A stretch of DNA of 64,000 bases from Plasmodiophora brassicae (taxonomy: Eukaryota > Endomyxa: Phytomyxea > Phytomyxea > Plasmodiophorida): NCBI GenBank assembly GCA_036867785.1, contig CP145413.1:1364001-1428000 (forward strand), in the 5' to 3' direction. The notes beneath the pieces are model-generated. The model was given only the letters and a program-made list of their open reading frames with translations. It had not been told where the DNA came from and made no database searches. Positions 31,001-39,488 of this stretch are shown here, piece after piece (positions within the stretch are counted from its first letter, which is position 1; every line of letters starts with the position of its first letter). The translations under genes and the position numbers were made by a program.

Positions 31001-31084
31001 GTACGTCGTGTCCTGGACCTGGCCGTGCAATTCTCATCCGACGTAGCCGACGTGGTCTCCACGCTTCCCAGTGATTCCCAGTAA
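28076..31084 (+). CDS. RPAP1: RNA polymerase II-associated protein 1 (RPAP1/IYO-like)
   Basis: A single open frame of 1002 aa. RPAP1 helps assemble and import RNA polymerase II and is needed for Mediator-dependent transcription. Evidence: an N-terminal RPAP1_N-like region (GQSIFAAQRR, then MSEAERLEARESLLQSLPPGL), a Ser/Asp-rich linker encoded by TCA/TCG repeats (about 28560-28590), then the conserved RPAP1_C start RFDFQGRIV, LHHHDAEPSRPGYTIGELCR and RSAVTAQRTAALAVM, matching the family's RFDFxGxxx / HHHGxxPxxxGYTxxEL / RSxxxQRxxAL pattern. The remainder is helical-repeat-like. It is shorter than human RPAP1 (about 1393 aa). The true start is uncertain because the region before GQSIF is poorly conserved. 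The gene begins about 40 bp outside the palindrome's right arm. Confidence 0.8.
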   Translation: MAHIVTAVRGEHLLYVAFVASEGLRRGVFPPVARELQPTVVMTGRVWHHPHQVVQTDASRLSRPPPQRDSASSRGFPNAVRDGHLPRSSPSPGQSIFAAQRRLQTAAAPSPVPQERPVGDDAQDIFDRMSEAERLEARESLLQSLPPGLIDKWMSHDREPEASSSSSSSSDDDQRVEADDTDVVPSNDPDNGLPGDESPGDWRFDFQGRIVSAKGTGHVDDGEGLHHHDAEPSRPGYTIGELCRLARSAVTAQRTAALAVMTAVLTSCRRAAYGDRTVPIWRSMHFANKAPLLLRSSLDSTNAKEMHLALSALGVTFAPGDLDVTVGDLDRYQGGVVWPGHAPEASADILKPLLSMSILERLRYVVDAGALRPDIVSDDAFNADCRRQALLLLTAIAAHSPEFARRIVACDMMLPALLDALRADATVEATLTLLRLLCLASPDASVAVSACTTIRSIIEGDSRQRRRRLAVRVASSCMRHGSGLIGDDADLVLLPPTGPDDARAYCALLSHATTLARVPLDAVRGWAGDHSSQTLSAVLHLLACRPNLAVSPGDLREVWRATCDRFVDFRPETHQVALPGVFQPVQRCSDVADTLCSIVRYWDARSVPCTSDVVDDLVGLLAGDLTGRCACTAALVAHAAIYLSHAAIGVSSSSLPPGGFVRFLTTVPSIAFPGQERLCARAVKSLVAAALGTAADPDLLELMHQCIAGCDAALPLSPTWLFETTVSCLDLSTIDTQRSIRMTRALLRFWALDQVVGSVSSQTLWQALLRVFCLGCQVFLDATVDGHLDLLTRRCLASGQIGNVDRSVVDHVGAVFVEESFGSDVFSRVILCMLVGGALANEEAQVALWARVGVQTACRLGAAWSDGDVMPPMTMQDYLPRTPVSHDVLVYLQDVLKQPRVSSWIMYASAVHVIHLAYFRDDLDDASVAVMDLADLIISLPRQTLLDLLSYDPSAPCHGFFCLRPRDSVQFMRPRVRRVLDLAVQFSSDVADVVSTLPSDSQ

Positions 31085-31485
31085 TATACGCTCGTACATA
31101 TAGGGCAACCCTTCCCCGCTGGCTCGGTGAACCTTGGCGGGCCTGGCTGGGCGTCCAGCAGACACATCAGGCGGATGTCTTTTTATAGTTCGCGGGCGCG
31201 AATATGGCGTTCTTGGGGAGAGTCGAGAAGCGCTTCGTCAAATGCCTTTATCGTATGTGCCGCGCTCGGTTACCAAACGGCCCGTCTGCGTCTGCTTGAT
31301 TGCGCCCTGGTTGTCTCGGTGGCGGGCATCGAGAGACGGCTACGAACTCGCTCGTGTTAACGTTCCCGGTGCTGTGGGCCGCGCGTTGCCGACAGGCCCA
31401 AACGGTACGCGCCCCACCCTGATTCGCCGTTCCACAGACGATGCCCTTTGCGTTCCCTGGTTCGAATAAATAACTTATACATGTA
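31085..31485. other. Convergent intergenic region
   Basis: About 400 bp between two facing stop codons (RPAP1-like and PPR genes). No gene or repeat recognised. Confidence 0.4.
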
Positions 31486-34400
31486 TTACCAGAAGTCCCT
31501 GCACGAGCACTGCCCGTCGTGAAAGTGATGATGCCGATGGGCATCACGAATGTAGATGTCACGGCCGTGTAGCGCCGAGATGCGTTTGACGGCGTCGTGG
31601 CTGGCCGGACAGACCCGATAGTCCTTCCTGGCGCAGATGGGAACGCCAGCCGGCGACTCCTGCAGACCGTACGCGACGGCAGCGATCTCACCATGCGACC
31701 CATCGACAGCGGACGCAACGTCAGCGCCATGTGGGCACCGGGGATCACCTGCCAGCTCCTGCAGTAAACGACCGATGGCGGCCTTCAACCCAGGATCAGA
31801 CGCGTACGTCTGGTCACCGCTCCTGAAACGCACGGTACGATCAGGCAGGAGGAGCGCTGTGTGGCCCTGCACAGGTTGGCACAGTCCTCTGACCTCCCTG
31901 TCGTCATCGAGGCGTTGTAGGCTGGGGAGGTACCCGGTCGACGCCGTGTAAACCTCGGACATGGTGCTGAACGCTTCGGCCAGGAGCGATGCAGAGCAAC
32001 GGGCATGCACGGGAACCAGCCGGCGAATCGTGGTGAACACACGTTGAGCTCGAAGGACGTCCCTGTACCTGCCGCAGGCGTTGAGAAGCGTCATCCAAGA
32101 GGCGACCGTCGTCCCGGGACGAGAAAGCGCCTGGCGCTCCGCCTCGTCCAAGCGACCAGCCCGGCTGTGGAGATCAATCATGCAGGCGGTGTGGCGCCGG
32201 TCCGGTTCGATTTGCCACTGCGTCCTGAATTCCGACACGATCGTATCGGCGAGCGACAGGTCGCCAACGTGGCTGCAGGCGGTCAGCAACGCCAGCAACG
32301 TGTCCGCATCAGGGGCCAAACCGGCAGCCTTCATGTCCTCGAACAGGCTCGTCGCCTGCGACAGCATCCCGGTGCGGGCGTACGCGCCCATCATGGACGT
32401 GCAGGCAGGAACGTCGGGCGTCGTCCCGTAATCGCGGAAGACACGCTCGGCGATAGCCATCTGGCCGCAATCGGCGAACGCGGCGATGAACGCGCTGACA
32501 ACCTTGGAATGGGTCAGCAGCGCCGTCGTGCTGGCCCGTTGGTACAGCGACACAACGGAGGATAGGTCGGCGCAGGCAGAGTAGGCGGACGCGAACGCGC
32601 TGATCACGAACGGGTTCAGCAGCAACGCGTTCTCCTCGGCGTATCGACGCAGGCGATGCGTGTCTGGGAGGCGAGCAACACGCCCGTAAGAAGCGACAAT
32701 GCTGGCAAACGCGGCCGGTGGTGTGGCACGACAATCGCAATGAACGAGCAGGGCGCGTTCGGCGCTGGCGACGTCACCGCATTGGCCATAGGCGGAGGCC
32801 AGAGCACTGACGACGTCGACGTGCGACAGCAAGCCTCGATCCCGCGCCATCTGATACACGGCCTGGACGGACGCCAGATCACCGCACTGGCCATACGCGG
32901 CAATGAACGCGCTGACAACGCTGGCCTTGTCCAGCAGCGACGAGTTCGGGTCGTCGCCCGCGTAAGCGTGAAGCCTTTTGATATCGGACAACCTCGAGAG
33001 GCGCCCGTACGACGACACCACAGCGGCGAACGAGGAAGGACTGCCACGCGATGCATTGGCCATGAACACGTCCGCTGCAGTGGAAGCGTCACCGCACAGG
33101 GCGTACCCGGCGACGATGGCGCTGACAACGCCAACGTCCACGTCGCAGCCTGGACGGTCACGCACGACCCGATGGATGTGCTGGACGGAACGCAGGTCGC
33201 CACAGCGCCCATAGGCGGACAGGAACGCGCTGGCGATAAACGGGTCCGATAGAGGCAATCTCGATTGGAGCCGGTGGAGATCGGCCAGGCGCGACCGTCG
33301 GCCATAGCCAGCGACAACGCAGGCGAAGACGGAAGGCGCGATACCGTCCACGTTCGATTCGCTCAGCACACGCTCCGCCGCGGCAGGGTCGCGACATTGC
33401 CCAAAGGCCGAGGCCAACGCGCTGGCGACGCACGCGTTGCCCATCAGGTTGCGATCGAGGGCGACCTGGTACAACTCGTGAACGGAACCCGGCTGGCGGC
33501 ACCGGCCGTACGACGCCGCAAAGGCGGAGACGATGAAGGCGTTGTCCAGCAACGGGCTGATGGCACGCGCGTACCGGTACAACGTGTTCAGGTGGGTCAG
33601 CGTCGAACAGGCCCCGATCAGCGTCGTCAGCACGGGCGCATGCAGGCGCAGGCCTCGACGCGACATGGACGAGAACGTATCCATCGCCTGATCGGTGCGG
33701 TCTGCTTTAGCCAGCGCGCCGATCACGACTGCATAGGTGTGCTCCGACGGCGCGATGTCCTTCGTCTCCAGGAGCCTCAGCAGGCTGACAGCGTTCGCGA
33801 AACGGCGCTGAGACAGCAACGCTTTGGCCACGTTCGTGTACAGCGGTTGGTTCCGGCAGACGGGGACGCGATCGGAGGCGGCCAGAGCGACAATGGATTC
33901 GGCAACGTCGCCGGCCAACGGCGTCTGCGCCTCGGCAGAGCAGGCGGCGAACAACGACAGCATGACCTCGTTGACTTCAACGCCGTGCGAAATGGCGTCC
34001 GACAACAGGAACAAGGCGCGTTCGGGTTGGCCGCACGCGCGACACAGCCCAGCCAGTTGGCAAATGACGACGCGCGTTCGAGGACCGTACCGTCGGTACA
34101 GGTCCAGGGCGGCGTCCAGCAGCGTCGGGTCCGGCGCAGCCATGCACGCGTCGAGACACCGGACGAACATCGCATGGTCGACGTCGACCCCGAGGCGGAC
34201 AGCCGCGTACAGCACATCGGGCGCCTTCGACGGCAGGCACCGGTGGCAGAACTGGAACATGCGCGTGAAGAACGGCGCACGTGGGGCGAGCCGGCCATCG
34301 AGGACGCGCCGGAAGACGGCCCAGCCGCGCACCGGATCCGACTCGTACCGGAGAATACGGGCCGCCAGCGGCACGTTCGCGTTCCCGACGAACTCCTGGA

Positions 34401-34491
34401 ACATGCCCGGCAGCATCGGCGCCACCGACGGGCTCGGCGCGGCGACCGCGCGCACCCCACGACGCGGCCGCCATCGCAGCACGGCGTGCAT
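31486..34491 (-). CDS. DYW-type pentatricopeptide repeat protein
   Basis: A single exon of 1001 aa. A basic N terminus (MHAVLRWRPRRGVRAVA) suggests an organelle, probably mitochondrial, targeting peptide. At least 15 PPR-like repeats follow, many of roughly 31-35 residues with recurring (I/V)SAF(I/A)AAYGQCGD(L/V)(A/R)SV units. The C-terminal E-like region (TVASWMTLLNACGRYRDVL) is followed by a DYW domain: SHGEIAAVAYGL (HxE), YRVCPASHDAVKRIS, RDIYIRDAHRHHHFHDG and QCSCRDFW at the very end. DYW domains are the cytidine deaminase of C-to-U RNA editing. Here the HxE is kept but the second Cys of the zinc-binding CxxC is Ser (CPAS), and the final tripeptide is DFW. It may bind RNA without editing, or edit with an altered centre. 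Confidence 0.9.
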   Translation of the reverse strand: MHAVLRWRPRRGVRAVAAPSPSVAPMLPGMFQEFVGNANVPLAARILRYESDPVRGWAVFRRVLDGRLAPRAPFFTRMFQFCHRCLPSKAPDVLYAAVRLGVDVDHAMFVRCLDACMAAPDPTLLDAALDLYRRYGPRTRVVICQLAGLCRACGQPERALFLLSDAISHGVEVNEVMLSLFAACSAEAQTPLAGDVAESIVALAASDRVPVCRNQPLYTNVAKALLSQRRFANAVSLLRLLETKDIAPSEHTYAVVIGALAKADRTDQAMDTFSSMSRRGLRLHAPVLTTLIGACSTLTHLNTLYRYARAISPLLDNAFIVSAFAASYGRCRQPGSVHELYQVALDRNLMGNACVASALASAFGQCRDPAAAERVLSESNVDGIAPSVFACVVAGYGRRSRLADLHRLQSRLPLSDPFIASAFLSAYGRCGDLRSVQHIHRVVRDRPGCDVDVGVVSAIVAGYALCGDASTAADVFMANASRGSPSSFAAVVSSYGRLSRLSDIKRLHAYAGDDPNSSLLDKASVVSAFIAAYGQCGDLASVQAVYQMARDRGLLSHVDVVSALASAYGQCGDVASAERALLVHCDCRATPPAAFASIVASYGRVARLPDTHRLRRYAEENALLLNPFVISAFASAYSACADLSSVVSLYQRASTTALLTHSKVVSAFIAAFADCGQMAIAERVFRDYGTTPDVPACTSMMGAYARTGMLSQATSLFEDMKAAGLAPDADTLLALLTACSHVGDLSLADTIVSEFRTQWQIEPDRRHTACMIDLHSRAGRLDEAERQALSRPGTTVASWMTLLNACGRYRDVLRAQRVFTTIRRLVPVHARCSASLLAEAFSTMSEVYTASTGYLPSLQRLDDDREVRGLCQPVQGHTALLLPDRTVRFRSGDQTYASDPGLKAAIGRLLQELAGDPRCPHGADVASAVDGSHGEIAAVAYGLQESPAGVPICARKDYRVCPASHDAVKRISALHGRDIYIRDAHRHHHFHDGQCSCRDFW

Positions 34492-34814
34492 GGACTATAC
34501 CGGCGGACTCCGACCTGCCCCTGTTGTCGTCAACGCCGATTGGGCGCCCCCGCTGCCTGTACAGGTCCCCCCGCGGATCCATCCCCCCGTCCCCGACGAC
34601 ACGATTGTGTTGCGCTGGACCCGCACAGTACCGTTTCTCCGAAGCTGCACGCGGCAAAAGTGCCACGCGCTGCGACAGACATTGCCCGGGCGGGTCGCAG
34701 AATCACAAAGGCAATCGGACGAAGGGATCAACAGTCACGAGCGCTCTGACGGCATCACGATAGCGGCGGCGCTGGTTTTTGCAGCCGGGGCGTCGTCACA
34801 CATCGTGTTGGACG
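34492..34814. promoter_or_regulatory. Divergent intergenic region (PPR / TPR genes)
   Basis: 323 bp between opposing starts, very GC-rich; it should carry both promoters. No specific element recognised. Confidence 0.4.
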
Positions 34815-35785
34815 ATGTGGTCGCGGTCGCGGGGTGCTGTTCTCCGCGGCGTCGCCAGCCGGGGACGCGGGTTCCGTTCCGGACGGCCGCCGTCGTCGGG
34901 CGTGCTGCGTGTGGCGGCAGCGACGTCGGCGCTGGTGGCGTTCGCCGGGTGGTCGTGGTCCCGGGCGACGGCGCCGGCGGATGCGCCGCCGCCGACGACG
35001 ATGGCCACGGTGCAGGATCTGATGCGATCGGGGCAGCTGCTGGAGGATGCGGGGCATCTGACGGACGCGTTGCATATGTATCGTCGAGCTCGCACGACCG
35101 CTGAGAAGCATTACGGCCCGTACTCGTATTTCGTTGCCGGGCCGGCACAATCCGTGTCGAACGCCATGCTTGGACAGCCGAGCGCGCCGACCGGCGAAAT
35201 TCGGGAGGCAATCGGCCTTCTTATGCGAGCACATGGTGGCGGCGCGCATGCGAACGTACCGCTGATGACCTGCGTTCTTATATCGGTTCACATTCAGATA
35301 TCGCTCGGGGAGCGGAAGACGCGCCAAGCGAGGAGGTTCGTCTGGCCCAGCTGGGATCGATCTGTTACGATCTGGGGCAGGCCTGGACCAGTCGCAATGA
35401 TCACGCGCAGGCTGCGGTCTGGTTCGACAAGGCCATCGGGTACCTGAGCGGTTGCCGCCAATCGAAGCATTGTCGGGTGCAGAATGCAAATTGCAAGGCG
35501 AGCCTGTCCGCGAGCCTGTTCTACTGTGGTCGGCATCCCGAAGCGGAACGGGCCGCCCGGTCTGCGATCGAGGACGCGTCTCCTGACAGCGATGCCATGA
35601 TGACCGCGTCGTTCAATCTGGGGATGATCCTGAAGGCGAAAGGCGGTGCGAACCTCGAAGCACACCAGCTGCTGGCCCGGGCCGTTCGCGTCGCGAAACG
35701 TCGTGGTGCTAAACCGAACGCCGAGCTGATTGACGCCTGCGACCGCGCCATTCGAGAGCTTGACGTTCCTGAACACTCCTTCTAG
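34815..35785 (+). CDS. TPR protein with N-terminal membrane segment, probably mitochondrial
   Basis: Two exons (34815-35235, 35298-35785; intron 62 nt), 302 aa. An Arg/Ser-rich N terminus (MWSRSRGAVLRGVASRGRGF) resembles a mitochondrial presequence and is followed by one hydrophobic segment (VLRVAAATSALVAFAGW). The rest is TPR-like: DLMRSGQLLEDAGHLTDALH, LAQLGSICYDLGQAW, DHAQAAVWFDKAIGYL, ASLFYCGRHPEAERAARSAI and ASFNLGMILKAKGG form consecutive helix pairs. The layout (presequence, single helix, TPRs) is like that of TTC19, a complex III assembly factor, but the similarity is too general to name it. In exon 1 a stretch around 35110-35220 is less TPR-like, so a further intron there is possible. 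Confidence 0.65.
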
Positions 35786-36004
35786 AGGCAGTACGTAGGT
35801 ATGGCGATGCCGTTCTGGATTGCGTTAAGGGTTGATGATACATGCGTTTCCTGCAGTGTGGGGGTCGATCGTCAGGCGGGTACCCGGCCCTAATCGTGCG
35901 CTGTCGTCAATTAGTAGTCGGCGCGGTCGTCGCGTGCGACCAGATCGACCCGGGCGGCATCGCCTAATGCCCAGCATTTCCCTAAGGTGCAGGTGACGAA
36001 CGCT

Positions 36005-38155
36005 ATGGGCGACCGCACCAAGACCGAGAGCGTCAAGGTTGCCGTTCGCGTGCGCCCATTCAACCGCGACGAGATCGCCAACAATTGCCCCAGCGTCGTT
36101 CGCGTGGCCGGCCATCAGATCGTTGTCGACCGAGGGCAGTCCAACGAGCCGAAATCGTTCGCGTTCGACTATGTCTACCCGCCGAACATCGCCCAGGCCA
36201 CCGTGTTTGACGACGTGGCGCGCCCGATTGTCGACAGCGTCATCGCCGGGTACAATGGCACCATCTTCGCCTATGGCCAGACGGGCACAGGCAAGACGTT
36301 CACGATGGAGGGTGTCGTCGACGACCCCGCCCTACGCGGCATCATGCCGAACGCGTTCCATCACATCTTCGACGCCATCTCCAAGGCCAGCAAGAATATC
36401 GAGTACCTCGTCCGGGTCAGCTTCATCGAAATCTACAACGATGACGTCTACGACCTTCTCAACAAGGAGACGCGCGTCAAGATGCAGTTGAAGGAAGGCA
36501 ATGGCGCGTTCTACGTGAAGGACGTATCGACGTTCACCGTCAACACGGTCGACGACACGATGAAGGTGCTGCGAGCGGGGCAGAAGATGCGGCAGACGGG
36601 AGCGACCAAGATGAACCCGGGATCGTCGCGTTCGCATTCGATCTTCACGATCACGGTCGAGACCTGCGAGAAGGTGTCGGACGCGGACGAGCCCCGGTAC
36701 CGCGTCGGCAAGCTGAACTTGGTCGACCTGGCCGGCAGTGAGCGCCAGAAGAAGACGGAGGCGACCGGCGATCGCCTCACCGAGGCCAAGAACATCAACC
36801 TGTCGCTGTCGGCGCTCGGCAACGTCATCAACGCGCTGACGAAGCCCAACTCGGGCCATGTGCCGTTCCGGGACAGCAAGCTGACGAGGTTGCTGCAGGA
36901 CTCGCTGGGTGGGAACACGCGCACCGTGATGATCGCCGCGGTCGGTCCGGCCGATACCAACATGGACGAGACGATGTCGACGTTACGGTACGCGCACCGC
37001 GCCAAAGGCATCATGAACATCCCCGTTGTGAACGAGGACCCGAAGGACGCCATGCTGCGGAAGTACCAGGAGGAGATCGACGAGCTGAAGAAGATGCTGG
37101 ATGCCAAGCGGACGAACGTGGGCGAGGCGGCGGCGGCGGCGGGCGGCGGCGTTCGCGAGGTGGTCGTCGAGAAGGTCATCGTGAAGCATGTCGGGGTCAG
37201 CGAGGAAGACGCGAAGGAGATGGAGCGCAGGGCGCGGGAGGAGATGGAGGCGTTCAAGCTGATGCACGAGGAGGAGAAACAGAAGATCCTGGCGTCCAAA
37301 TCGGAGGCAGAGCAGGCGGCACTGCTGTACGAGATCGAACTGCAGCGAAGCCATGAACAGTCGGAACGCGAGCGCCAGGAGATCGCCAGGCTGGAGAAGA
37401 TGCTGGCGGAGAAGGAGACGCACCTGTTGCAAGGTGGGCAGGAGCTTGAAGCCGCCCAAGAGCAACGCCAGCGCCTGGAGGAGACGGAACGCTGCCTGCA
37501 GGAGCAGCTGGAGAAGGAGCGTTGCCTGCAGGCCGACCTGGAGGAAGCGGAGGAAGCGGAGCTCTACATGAACGAGCAGTACTCGTCGCGGCAGGAGGAG
37601 CTGGAGAAGAAGACGAAGAAGCTGAAGAAGCTGTGGGCCAAGTACAAGGAGCGCGTCGAGGACCTCAACGACATACACGAGGAGCACGACGCCGAGCGCG
37701 AGGACCTGCTGGAGACGATACGCGACCTGTCGAAGCAGGTCACCGTGCAGACCTGCCTGCTCGGCGAGGTGATGTCGCCCGCGAACCAGGCCCTGATTGA
37801 GTCGCACGCGCACTGGGACCCGTACACGGAGGACTGGTCCATCGATTACGTCGGCTACGGGCGTCGTCCGACGGGCACGGACAAGGCCCCCGGGCACCGA
37901 CGCCTGTCCACGTACGAGCGCATCGCCGCCCTAGTCGACAAGGACGCGCGGGGCGGCGGCACCCTGTTCGGCCATGCGTCGGGCGTCGCCAACGCCGCCA
38001 CCCTGAAAGCCGCCCTCCAGCGCCTGAAATCCCCGCTCGCCGACCTCGACAGCCTCTTCTACTCGTACAACGACTCGAAGGTACGCGTCAAGGCCAGCCG
38101 ATCGAAAAAGGCGACCGCGTCAGCGTCCGCGTCCCGATCGCGACGGTCCTCGTAG
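36005..38155 (+). CDS. Kinesin motor protein, N-terminal motor (kinesin-2-like)
   Basis: A single exon of 716 aa. The motor domain (residues about 5-345) carries VKVAVRVRPFNRDE, the P-loop GQTGTGKT, switch I NPGSSRSHSIF, switch II LVDLAGSERQKKT and the microtubule-binding HVPFRDSKLTRLLQDSLGG. The neck sequence VVNEDPKDAMLRKYQEEI matches the kinesin-2 (KIF3/KIF17) hallmark VNEDPKDALLR. A long coiled coil rich in E, K, Q and R follows (about 360-600), then a short globular or basic tail ending in Ser/Arg. It is plus-end directed; kinesin-2 drives anterograde intraflagellar transport, which would suit an organism with flagellate stages (inference). I chose ATG 36005 (MGDRTKTESVKV). Confidence 0.93.
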   Translation: MGDRTKTESVKVAVRVRPFNRDEIANNCPSVVRVAGHQIVVDRGQSNEPKSFAFDYVYPPNIAQATVFDDVARPIVDSVIAGYNGTIFAYGQTGTGKTFTMEGVVDDPALRGIMPNAFHHIFDAISKASKNIEYLVRVSFIEIYNDDVYDLLNKETRVKMQLKEGNGAFYVKDVSTFTVNTVDDTMKVLRAGQKMRQTGATKMNPGSSRSHSIFTITVETCEKVSDADEPRYRVGKLNLVDLAGSERQKKTEATGDRLTEAKNINLSLSALGNVINALTKPNSGHVPFRDSKLTRLLQDSLGGNTRTVMIAAVGPADTNMDETMSTLRYAHRAKGIMNIPVVNEDPKDAMLRKYQEEIDELKKMLDAKRTNVGEAAAAAGGGVREVVVEKVIVKHVGVSEEDAKEMERRAREEMEAFKLMHEEEKQKILASKSEAEQAALLYEIELQRSHEQSERERQEIARLEKMLAEKETHLLQGGQELEAAQEQRQRLEETERCLQEQLEKERCLQADLEEAEEAELYMNEQYSSRQEELEKKTKKLKKLWAKYKERVEDLNDIHEEHDAEREDLLETIRDLSKQVTVQTCLLGEVMSPANQALIESHAHWDPYTEDWSIDYVGYGRRPTGTDKAPGHRRLSTYERIAALVDKDARGGGTLFGHASGVANAATLKAALQRLKSPLADLDSLFYSYNDSKVRVKASRSKKATASASASRSRRSS

Positions 38156-38657
38156 CCCCTGTACCTAGCGTTCAATGATAAAATATGCGCCGATTCGTTC
38201 GTTCGACGACGGCATCGGCCGGTGCGAATCTGGAATGCTCTCGTATCGGGCAGCAAGAACAACCCCCATGCCGGCCAGCCAGTCCCAGGCCGTCGTCGCG
38301 GGGGGGGGGGGGGGCGCCCACGACGGCCGAGTGTCGGCGGACATTTCGCAACCTGCTCAATCGGGCCGACTAGGGTAGCGCAGTGCGCACCCGACGGTGT
38401 CTATTCCTGGCGTGCCGTGTCACACGGGCGCGTTGCGCGGACGACGACCTCGACTGACTGCCCCGGCCCGGACGTCGTCGGCAGGCGACAGCGGCGGCGG
38501 CACATTTTGGCCCCACTTTGGAATATCGCGTTGAGCGGGGCGGGGTCGCCGATTCGATCCGTGTGGGCCGATCTATCTGGCGGCGTCCGCCAGCCGCCGC
38601 GTCGCCCGTGACTCACTGCCCATAACGATCATTAGTCACCGCCGCAGCAGCCGCCCG
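38156..38657. repeat. Intergenic region with a 15-nt poly-G run
   Basis: About 500 bp between same-strand genes. It contains an uninterrupted run of 15 G at 38300-38314 flanked by CGTCGTCGC and CGCCCA. No gene recognised. G runs of this length are slippage-prone and rare in the rest of the window. Confidence 0.6.
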
Positions 38658-39281
38658 ATGTCGTCGTCGCCGCCGGCCTACGCGCCCGTGCCCGACCGCG
38701 ACGTGGAGCTCGGCGATGCCTGCACGGTCACGCTGCTGCACGGGGCGAACCCGAAGCGGACGCTGACGGTGCCGCGGGGCACGACCGTCGCCCAGCTCAA
38801 GGCGATGGCGTTCCCCGAGGAATCCGCGACGCATCGCGTCCGATTTATTCATTGCGGCAAGCTGCTCGACAATGACGACGAGGTCCTGGAACGGTGCGGA
38901 CTGGACCGATCGCCGTTCCTGCACGTCGCCATCAGCAATAAGGCGGCGGGCGGGCCGGCGCCCGTCGAAACGACGACCGTCGTCGACGACGACGAGACGA
39001 TGGAGGAGGCCGATCGCCGGTTGGCGATCCTGCTGAGCGAGCGCGACGACGCCGTCATCGAGATGGACGAGTACGACCCGCACATGCTCGTGTCGCGCGA
39101 GGGCGACCACAGCGACTTCATCTGGGGGTTCATCTTCGGCAGCTGCCTCGGCTACATCTCCGTCATCTGGCTGTGGCAGCCGAACGTGCCCAGGCGGCAG
39201 AAGCTCGGCATCCTGTCCGGCATCCTCGTGTTCCTCCTCATGGGCGCCGTCCGGTCGCCCGTCCCGCAGTCGCACACATAA
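38658..39281 (+). CDS. Membrane-anchored ubiquitin-like protein (Dsc3/TMUB-like)
   Basis: A single exon of 207 aa. The N-terminal half is a ubiquitin-like fold: VTLLHGANPKRTLTVPRGTT, LKAMAFPEE, VRFIHCGKLLDNDDEVLERC. An acidic linker leads to two hydrophobic segments: DFIWGFIFGSCLGYISVIWL and LGILSGILVFLLMGA, separated by a basic loop (PNVPRRQK). This order and the WGF(I/L)xGxxLG ... KxGIxxGI pattern match DUF2407_C / Dsc3-type and TMUB-type proteins, which act with membrane E3 ubiquitin ligases in ER or Golgi quality control. The partner ligase is not in the window. Confidence 0.75.
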   Translation: MSSSPPAYAPVPDRDVELGDACTVTLLHGANPKRTLTVPRGTTVAQLKAMAFPEESATHRVRFIHCGKLLDNDDEVLERCGLDRSPFLHVAISNKAAGGPAPVETTTVVDDDETMEEADRRLAILLSERDDAVIEMDEYDPHMLVSREGDHSDFIWGFIFGSCLGYISVIWLWQPNVPRRQKLGILSGILVFLLMGAVRSPVPQSHT

Positions 39282-39488
39282 CGACGACGACACCCGACGT
39301 CCTGTCCGTCCCCATCCATCTACGCGAGCCCGCGCCCGTCCATCTAAACGCAGCGGTCGTTTATTTATACAACCGTAAGTGAGCCAGTGTATCGTCGCCG
39401 CGCCCCGACGTTCGTCGTCGTCGTCGCTCTGTGCTGGCACAGATACGTCCCGCGATCGCCGGGTGTACAAGTTCGCGCCACGACGGCC

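Noticed and set aside
32656-34749. Long plus-strand ORFs inside the PPR gene
   Set aside because: They are antisense shadows of the PPR repeats; their translation is Arg/Gly/Ala-rich with no domain.
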